From: Paenibacillus typhae
GTDB taxonomy: Bacteria; Bacillota; Bacilli; Paenibacillales; Paenibacillaceae
DNA length: 36,651 nucleotides
NCBI RefSeq assembly: GCF_900099765.1
Contig: NZ_FNDX01000058.1
Span: forward strand, 1 to 36,651
Reading direction: 5' to 3'
Shown here: positions 32,167 to 36,651 of the stretch, one piece after another
Numbering within the stretch: the stretch's first letter is position 1
Layout of the letters: the number at the start of each line of letters is the position of its first letter
Made by a program: the position numbers and the translations under genes
The notes under the pieces: generated by a model
Told to the model about the DNA's origin: nothing
What the model saw: only the letters and a program-made list of their open reading frames with translations
The model's database searches: none

Positions 32167-33351
32167 ATGAAATTACTACCCGGATTCATCGCTGTCCTTA
32201 CTTTATCCAGTGCAATCAGCCTCTCCGCGTCCGCAGCCGAGAAACCGATTACAATCCAGATCGACCAGCAGCAGCTTAAGCTTACCACTGGCGCCCCTTT
32301 AAATGACGGCCATGCGATTCTCGTACCGATGCGGCCTATCTTCGAGAAGCTGGGCCTGAGCGTCGTTTTTGATGCCAAGACAAGCACCATTACAGCAACC
32401 AAGGAGGGGCTGGTCATCAAGCTGCAGCTCGGCAGCAAAAACGCCAGCATTAACGGTATCGTCAAGCCGCTCCAGACCGCTCCCAAAATGATCAAGAACG
32501 TCACCTATGTGCCGATCCGGTTTGTAAGTGAAGCCACTGGCAATCACGTAGTCTGGAATGCTGCTGCCAGAACCGTTGAGATCACAAGCCTGCAGGCCAC
32601 TGACGAAACCGCCTCAGTTGCTGACTTTTTCAGCAAGTATGTGAAATATTCTAATGAAGAAAGCTATGACGGCTTTATGAGTCTTATTGATTCCAAATCC
32701 CCGCTGGCCCAGATTGGTCCGCAGCTCAAGCAGCAGTTCGAAACCTATAATCTGAAAGTTTCAGTAGACCAGCTGAACATCGTCGATGCCAAAACCAACG
32801 AGGTGACGGTACATACCATTGAGACTACTGAAAAGGTTAGCGGACCCTTTATGCCAAACAGCCAGATGGAATATATTTACTCCCTCACCCGCAGCTCCAA
32901 AGATGCCGATTGGAAGATCAGCAATCTTCAGCTTCAAGCCGTAAAGTACAGCCTGCCTGAGGGAGCCCTGACAGCTGCCGTAACCGTACCAAAAGCAGAT
33001 GAGGATGCCATCAAGGCTGTATTTGCCGCCAATATGGACTACACCAACAAGGAAGATCTCGATGGACTGATGTCGACTATTGATGAGTCCTCCCCTGGTT
33101 ATGAGCAGAACAAAATAGTGGCAGCCCAGCTTTTCCAGGCTTATGATCTTCAGGGTACAGTAGAATCTTCGAAGGTTATTGATTACACAGGCGACACAGC
33201 CGCCCTATATACAGTACAGTCCATCAAAAAGCTCAAGGGACCGCAGTTCCAGGACAACCGCAGCACAACAGTCACTACGCTGAAAAAAACGGCAGACGGC
33301 AAATGGAAGCTTGTGCAGAGCTACCCGCTTTCTTCCGAACCGCTTAAATAA
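32167..33351 (+). CDS. Secreted copper-amine-oxidase-N-domain protein with two C-terminal repeats
   Basis: ATG 32167 follows AAAGGAG by 11 nt and opens a clear signal peptide (MKLLPGFIAVLTLSSAISLSASAA, cut near 24); the TTG at 32113 has no support. Residues about 26-140 form a copper amine oxidase N-terminal-like domain with PLNDGHAILVPMRPIFEKLG, VVFDAKTSTITATKEG and MIKNVTYVPIRFVSEATG, common in Paenibacillus envelope proteins and not implying amine oxidase activity. Two similar segments follow (about 150-265 and 285-390). Each starts with a helix containing Y(S/T)NEES or YTNKED and MS.ID, then beta-strands ending WK, suggesting an NTF2/SnoaL-like duplication. Extracellular; role unknown. 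It is divergent from cluster B. Confidence 0.85.
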   Translation: MKLLPGFIAVLTLSSAISLSASAAEKPITIQIDQQQLKLTTGAPLNDGHAILVPMRPIFEKLGLSVVFDAKTSTITATKEGLVIKLQLGSKNASINGIVKPLQTAPKMIKNVTYVPIRFVSEATGNHVVWNAAARTVEITSLQATDETASVADFFSKYVKYSNEESYDGFMSLIDSKSPLAQIGPQLKQQFETYNLKVSVDQLNIVDAKTNEVTVHTIETTEKVSGPFMPNSQMEYIYSLTRSSKDADWKISNLQLQAVKYSLPEGALTAAVTVPKADEDAIKAVFAANMDYTNKEDLDGLMSTIDESSPGYEQNKIVAAQLFQAYDLQGTVESSKVIDYTGDTAALYTVQSIKKLKGPQFQDNRSTTVTTLKKTADGKWKLVQSYPLSSEPLK

Positions 33352-33367
33352 CATATTGAACCAGCAC

Positions 33368-33402
33368 AAAAAAGCAGCGGGAACCCTCCCGTTGCTTTTT
33401 TA
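33368..33402. terminator. Bidirectional intrinsic terminator
   Basis: AAAAAAGCA-CGGGA / TCCCG-TGCTTTTTT with a short loop lies between the converging 32167 gene and the DCC gene. Runs of A on one side and T on the other make it work in both directions. Confidence 0.9.
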
Positions 33403-33410
33403 TTTTAACT

Positions 33411-33830
33411 TTACAGAAATCTTCGCTTGATATCGGGTGTTGGGAGCAGACATGACTCATCCCGTCCGAACCAGCGGTAACGGTTCCGCGCAACCAGCCT
33501 GTACAGCGCATTGCGCAGCGGACGAGGCACGATAATAAACAGGTATGCCGCCGGCCACGGAAAACGTAATTTACCGGCAATGCGCAGCACAGCAGAAGAT
33601 TCCGTATAGATCCTTCCATTCTCCAGCAGAACCACCGTATCCAGCCGGTCAGACTCAAGCCCTGCAGCCAGCAGCAGCTCACGCCCTTTGTCACTCTGCA
33701 GCGGAGCGAACTTTATCCGGCCTGTGGGATCACGCGGAATAATGAACCGGACCAGCCCCTGGCACAGATGACAGACACCATCAATCAATACAACTGCCTG
33801 CCCGGCTTCCAGGCTTATTTCCTTCCTCAC
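33411..33830 (-). CDS. Thiol-disulfide oxidoreductase-like DCC family protein (DUF393, YuxK-like)
   Basis: This 139-aa protein has the family-defining DxxCxxC motif LIDGVCHLC (Asp17, Cys20, Cys23), followed by RFIIPRDPTGRIKFAPLQSD, DTVVLLENGRIYTESSAVLRI and PWPAAYLFIIVPRPLRNALY, standard for DUF393. The fold is thioredoxin-like and a redox role is presumed; the substrate is unknown. The start is GTG, with AAAGGGGG about 7 nt upstream. It is transcribed alone towards the bidirectional terminator. Confidence 0.9.
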   Translation of the reverse strand: MRKEISLEAGQAVVLIDGVCHLCQGLVRFIIPRDPTGRIKFAPLQSDKGRELLLAAGLESDRLDTVVLLENGRIYTESSAVLRIAGKLRFPWPAAYLFIIVPRPLRNALYRLVARNRYRWFGRDESCLLPTPDIKRRFL

Positions 33831-33868
33831 ACTCCGTCCCCCTTTGCATACCGCCTATCTTATATAAA

Positions 33869-33893
33869 ACAAAAACGCGGGATAGCTCCCGCG
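33869..33893 (-). terminator. Intrinsic terminator of the 33917 gene
   Basis: CGCGGGA / TCCCGCG with a 4-nt loop is followed on the minus strand by TTTTTGTTTT. It is 24 nt past the stop of the small Cys-rich gene. Confidence 0.8.
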
Positions 33894-33916
33894 CATTTAT
33901 TGTCCGTCCGTTACAA

Positions 33917-34195
33917 TTATTCGGCAATCGCCTTTTCAATCCACTGGTCACCGATCATCTGATCTTCGAAATCAGCGGTGTATGCTTCCATGCACTTGCA
34001 GATGAAGTCCTTGCGGCACACCGGGCATGGAGTTTTAAGCAGGCGGCTGATGTTCGTCATTTTCCATTCCGGATTCCGGCTGTAAAACGCGCGGCATTGT
34101 GTTCCGTCAGCAGTTTTAATAATAAATTCGTACAAGCCCACTTTATCATTGCTGCTGGCTTTGGTCACGCTCGTAATTTTCGGTCTGTAAGACAT
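33917..34195 (-). CDS. Small hypothetical protein with CxxC and CxC motifs
   Basis: This 92-aa protein was not assigned to a family. An N-terminal beta-rich part (KVGLYEFIIKTADGTQCRAFY) is followed by TPCPVCRKDFICKCM, where CPVC and CKC could bind one zinc ion, and an acidic helix at the end. The start is uncertain: GTG 34204, ATG 34201 and ATG 34195 are in frame. GGTGAT, a match to the anti-SD, best supports ATG 34195. It is followed by its own terminator and preceded by a 190-nt gap (34205-34383) in which no clear promoter was found. Confidence 0.7.
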   Translation of the reverse strand: MSYRPKITSVTKASSNDKVGLYEFIIKTADGTQCRAFYSRNPEWKMTNISRLLKTPCPVCRKDFICKCMEAYTADFEDQMIGDQWIEKAIAE

Positions 34196-34383
34196 CTTCA
34201 TCACCCATTATCTAAATTTTTGGTTCTGATAGCACACGTAGCTTTAACAAGTACTTAGACATAATAAAGATTTTTGGGGGTGATGTCAACCGAAGTACGC
34301 GCTGCCGCCCGCTATTTGTCCCGCCAACCAGACTTCCGTCTCTATTTAGCCATTTTTCCCTAAAATACATCTTTATAGTCAAC

Positions 34384-34812
34384 CTAAACGATATTGAGCT
34401 CCACATCTATATTTCCGCGTGTGGCCTTGGAGTAGGGGCAGAATTCATGCGCCTTCTTGGCGAGGTCCTCAGCCTGGGAACGTTCAATGCCCGGCAGGCT
34501 GATGTCCAGTCTCACACCCAGCTTAAAGCCGCCGTCACTCTCATCCTTACCGATCAGCACATTGGAGGTAACCGTAACATCCTGAAGCTTCACGCCCTCT
34601 TTACGGGCAATATTGGCGAGTGCACTCTCATAGCATGCCCCGTATCCTGCTGCAAACAGCTGCTCAGGGTTGGTACCGTTACCTCCGGGTCCGCCAAGCT
34701 CTTTAGGCATCTTCAGATCATGCTTGAGAACGCCGTCTGAGGATTCAACCGAACCTTCGCGTCCGCCTTTAACTGTCGCTGTCGCAGTATACAAAGCTTT
34801 TAATGTGGTCAT
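34384..34812 (-). CDS. ohr: Organic hydroperoxide resistance protein (Ohr/OsmC family)
   Basis: This 142-aa thiol peroxidase reduces organic hydroperoxides. The two redox cysteines are Cys60 in AAGYGACYESAL and Cys125 in HEFCPYSKATRGN. The family residues in GGREG and NGTNPEQLF (Arg18, Glu50) are present. AAGGAG lies about 11 nt before the ATG. Cytoplasmic. It is divergent from gpx. A candidate OhrR box lies between the two genes, so both are probably induced by organic peroxides (inference). No ohrR gene is in the window. Confidence 0.96.
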   Translation of the reverse strand: MTTLKALYTATATVKGGREGSVESSDGVLKHDLKMPKELGGPGGNGTNPEQLFAAGYGACYESALANIARKEGVKLQDVTVTSNVLIGKDESDGGFKLGVRLDISLPGIERSQAEDLAKKAHEFCPYSKATRGNIDVELNIV

Positions 34813-34859
34813 CGTTAATCTACTCCTTTTTGGGAATCCAATTTTGACTTACACACACT

Positions 34860-34874
34860 TAAAATTAAACTACA
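34860..34874. promoter_or_regulatory. Second, weaker OhrR-like box near ohr
   Basis: TAAAATTAAACTACA matches 11 of 15 positions of the B. subtilis ohrA operator half (TACAATTAAATTGTA, from memory). It lies 48 nt upstream of the ohr ATG. Confidence 0.35.
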
Positions 34875-34920
34875 GGTATTTTTTGAAACGATGATACCGG
34901 TCTTGTCACAATCCGTACGC

Positions 34921-34948
34921 TTGCATCTTGAAATATATAGTGTAAAAT
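34921..34948 (+). promoter_or_regulatory. Candidate promoter of gpx
   Basis: TTGCAT (34921-34926) is followed after 16 nt by TAAAAT (34943-34948). The -10 overlaps the OhrR-like box. Confidence 0.5.
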
Positions 34949-34957
34949 TAAATTGTG
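34943..34957. promoter_or_regulatory. Candidate OhrR operator over the gpx -10 region
   Basis: TAAAATTAAATTGTG matches 13 of 15 positions of the OhrR operator half-site TACAATTAAATTGTA known from B. subtilis ohrA (recalled, not searched). It would block RNA polymerase at gpx when OhrR is bound. Confidence 0.5.
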
Positions 34958-34985
34958 GTAAATTTATGTTCGGGAGGCCTGATTC

Positions 34986-35465
34986 ATGAGCATTTATGAT
35001 TATGAAGCTAACACCCTGCGCGGCCAGGAAGAGTCGCTCTCCAAGTACAAAGGCAAAGTGCTGCTCGTCGTGAACACAGCCAGTAAGTGCGGATTCACCC
35101 CCCAATATAAGGGTCTCCAGGAGGTCTATGATAAATTCAAGGACCGCGGCTTTGAGGTGCTCGGCTTTCCGAGCAATCAATTTGCCAGCCAGGAGCCCGG
35201 TGAGAGCGAGGATATCGCCGAGTTCTGCGAGATTAATTACGGGGTAACCTTCCCGATGTACGAAAAGGTCGATGTCAAAGGCGATAATGCCCATCCACTA
35301 TTCAAGTATTTATCAAAAGAAGCCCCCGGCGTACTGGGATCTAAAAGCGTCAAATGGAACTTCACCAAATTTCTGGTGGATCAGGAGGGCCGGGTGCTGA
35401 AGCGGTTCGCCCCTTCGACCACTCCTGACCAGATCGAAGCCGATATCGCCAAGCTGCTGGACTAG
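34986..35465 (+). CDS. gpx: Glutathione peroxidase family protein (probably thioredoxin-dependent)
   Basis: This 159-aa protein has the GPX catalytic set: Cys35 in NTASKCGFTPQY (Cys in place of selenocysteine), Gln65 in GFPSNQFASQEPG, and Trp124-Asn125 in VKWNFTKFLV. Cys81 in EFCEINYGVTFP is in the position of the resolving cysteine of yeast Gpx3 and plant GPX. Those enzymes form a disulfide and use thioredoxin rather than glutathione. GGGAGG lies 8 nt before the ATG. Cytoplasmic. It is divergent from ohr with a candidate shared OhrR control region, so it likely forms part of the peroxide defence. Confidence 0.95.
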   Translation: MSIYDYEANTLRGQEESLSKYKGKVLLVVNTASKCGFTPQYKGLQEVYDKFKDRGFEVLGFPSNQFASQEPGESEDIAEFCEINYGVTFPMYEKVDVKGDNAHPLFKYLSKEAPGVLGSKSVKWNFTKFLVDQEGRVLKRFAPSTTPDQIEADIAKLLD

Positions 35466-35488
35466 TTCATTATTATTTCTGGCCACAC

Positions 35489-35535
35489 CAAAAAACTCCC
35501 TTACCAGGCAATGGCCGGATACAGGGAGTTTTTTT
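35489..35535. terminator. Bidirectional terminator between gpx and the DUF1304 gene
   Basis: AAAAAACTCCCT pairs with AGGGAGTTTTTT around a 21-nt loop. It serves both converging genes. Confidence 0.85.
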
Positions 35536-35545
35536 CATGATATAG

Positions 35546-35908
35546 TTACCACTTCATAAGGACAGCAACGATAGCCACCAGGGCAGGTACAGCTTGAATA
35601 TACAAAATGGATCTTTTGGCAGTCAGACTGCCGACAATCCCCGCAATCAGCACGCAGCTGAGAAAAAATAGCTGGATATGCTGGCCTACATCGGCATCCG
35701 GATAGAAAATCCCCCAGATCAGCCCCGCTGCCAGAAATCCGTTATACAGTCCCTGGTTAAAAGCAAGCCCCTTCGAATCCTGTGCCACCTGAGCGGTAGT
35801 GCCAAATGCCTTCTGCCCCTTCGGTGTCGCCCATAGGAACATTTCCAGATAGAGTATGTAGATATGCAGCAAGGCAATAATCGCAACCAGCACTACACTT
35901 ATTGTCAT
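35546..35908 (-). CDS. DUF1304 family membrane protein
   Basis: This 120-aa protein has four predicted transmembrane helices. Its sequence matches DUF1304: LHIYILYLEMFLWATPKGQKAFG near the N-terminus (His15, Glu22), then NQGLYNGFLAAGLIWG and a C-terminal AKRSILYIQAVPALVAIV. The family is common in bacteria and has no established function. GGAGGGGA stands before the ATG. It is a single gene facing gpx. The following 150 nt (35909-36059) are AT-rich and show nothing clear. Confidence 0.92.
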   Translation of the reverse strand: MTISVVLVAIIALLHIYILYLEMFLWATPKGQKAFGTTAQVAQDSKGLAFNQGLYNGFLAAGLIWGIFYPDADVGQHIQLFFLSCVLIAGIVGSLTAKRSILYIQAVPALVAIVAVLMKW

Positions 35909-36059
35909 GTGATTCCCCTCCGCAGTTAAATGTAAGGATATTATATCACTAACAATAATATTTCACACAATTAATTTACATCATTCTCTATCTCTACGTT
36001 TCAAGTCTCTTAGATTCTTCATAGTAACCCTAACCGATTCAGAAACAATCAACAAAATC

Positions 36060-36329
36060 ATGTCAGTGTTTTCTGAATTGCAGCTGAAAAAGGATTCTTT
36101 TTCAGCTATTGAGTTTGACCATTCTTATTGGATTACAGTAAAGGGAGAGAACAAACAAAACACAATTGGAATCACTCTATATGACAATCATTATTTAAAT
36201 TTATTTTTGTATAACTTAGATACTTCAAGAAATCAGTCTTTATCTTATAAAATAACAAGTGATTTTAATCTTCAATTAATATCAGAATTACTTAATTACT
36301 CAACTTTCGCAGCTAGAAAATCGGCTTAA
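36060..36329 (+). CDS. AT-rich small hypothetical protein, possibly a fragment
   Basis: An 89-codon frame has no strong ribosome site before its ATG and is clearly richer in A and T than its neighbours. The translation has alternating beta-like segments (YWITVKGENKQNTIGITLYD, NHYLNLFLYNLD). No family was recognised. It stands between DUF1304 and an insertion sequence, which suggests accessory or decayed DNA. It may be a remnant of a longer gene. Confidence 0.35.
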   Translation: MSVFSELQLKKDSFSAIEFDHSYWITVKGENKQNTIGITLYDNHYLNLFLYNLDTSRNQSLSYKITSDFNLQLISELLNYSTFAARKSA

Positions 36330-36447
36330 ACCCTTGAGGCTGTAAGAAGAATTCGCTATATTTAGCCAAGTTGACAAAAAACACCTCGCTTGTTTGGTAT
36401 CATGGAAGTGTCGAGCTCACATGCCAACAAGAAAGGTGCGCAACCCT

Positions 36448-36651
36448 ATGTTACAACAACATTCCCTGTCTGAACAGTCTCGCTTTTCCAAACTTTTTGC
36501 CAATCTTCAAATCGGGAAAACCTTACGACAAGCAGGTATTTCCAAATCGTTCGGTCTTTCGAGCCTAGCAATTTTTCAAATCGTGTTCTCCCTGGCCTTC
36601 GAAGGGAAGAATTGGTTTCGCCTTCTGGAAAGTGACCGTGCTGCAGATCTT
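36448..36651 (+). CDS. IS4-family transposase, N-terminal part (cut by the window end)
   Basis: The first 68 codons read MLQQHSLSEQSRFSKLFANL, then IGKTLRQAGISKSFG, AIFQIVFSLAFEGKNWFRLL and ESDRAADL. This matches the N-terminus of a common IS4-family DDE transposase of Bacillales (pattern FSKLF...IGK.LR.AGI.KSFG, then VFEG.N..RLLES.R). AAAGGTG lies 10 nt before the ATG. The catalytic domain and right end are outside the window. The left end of the element probably lies between about 36340 and 36400, but no inverted repeat can be defined with only one end visible. The gap 36330-36447 contains this end and a TTGACA at 36371. Confidence 0.8.
   Translation, partial: MLQQHSLSEQSRFSKLFANLQIGKTLRQAGISKSFGLSSLAIFQIVFSLAFEGKNWFRLLESDRAADL

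Noticed and set aside
34212..34406. A 64-codon minus-strand frame upstream of the Cys-rich gene
   Set aside because: It overlaps the ohr end, has no ribosome site and no recognisable features.
1..36651. CRISPR arrays, tRNA and rRNA genes
   Set aside because: No regularly spaced repeats, cloverleaf-like CCA-ended genes or rRNA segments were recognised on either strand.

Overview
The window looks like a chromosomal segment of a spore-forming, low-to-medium GC firmicute, most likely Paenibacillus. This rests on strong AGGAGG-type ribosome binding sites, frequent GTG/TTG starts, and familiar Bacillales genes (tkt, purU, nfo, a TIGR01777 epimerase, ohr, gpx, ppnP, DUF1304, a copper-amine-oxidase-N-domain protein). 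The species call is inference; there is no rRNA or other marker.

Layout. Positions 1-341 carry what looks like the 5' part of a group II intron on the minus strand, placed directly behind the terminator of a tkt-ppnP operon (342-2794, minus). A divergent permuted-papain-like gene follows (3124-3762, plus). From 17473 down to 3811 (minus) runs cluster A, about 13.7 kb. Its order is a CpaB-like SAF protein, a TadZ/MinD-like protein without the P-loop lysine, a VirB11/CpaF-type ATPase, two TadB/TadC-type membrane proteins, two tiny paralogous membrane proteins, two single-span TadE-like proteins, then three secreted proteins, the last two carrying PKD/Ig-like repeats (750 and 1314 aa). Next come purU and nfo (minus), then a DUF2621-like gene and a TIGR01777 epimerase (plus).

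From 31876 down to 21238 (minus) lies cluster B, a more classical Tad (tight adherence/Flp pilus) operon: tadZ, tadA, tadB, tadC, flp, tadE, a TadG-like protein, a second TadE-like protein with an Ig-like tail, a CpaA/TadV prepilin peptidase and an FHA-domain protein. A divergent secreted copper-amine-oxidase-N-domain protein (32167-33351) is followed by small metabolic and stress genes: a DCC thiol-disulfide protein, a Cys-rich small protein, a divergent ohr/gpx pair with a candidate OhrR operator, and DUF1304. The right edge holds an AT-rich orphan frame and the first 68 codons of an IS4-family transposase.

How they work together. Cluster B has everything expected for making, processing and assembling Flp pilin in a monoderm except a CpaB-type protein. 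Cluster A has a CpaB-type protein, its own motor and platform and large secreted repeat proteins, but no prepilin peptidase and no recognisable Flp. They may be two separate machines, or A may borrow parts from B. Both operons start within about 35 nt of a strong intrinsic terminator, which suggests control by attenuation or antitermination. Cluster A with its repeat-protein cargo is the best candidate here for a poorly described surface or secretion system.
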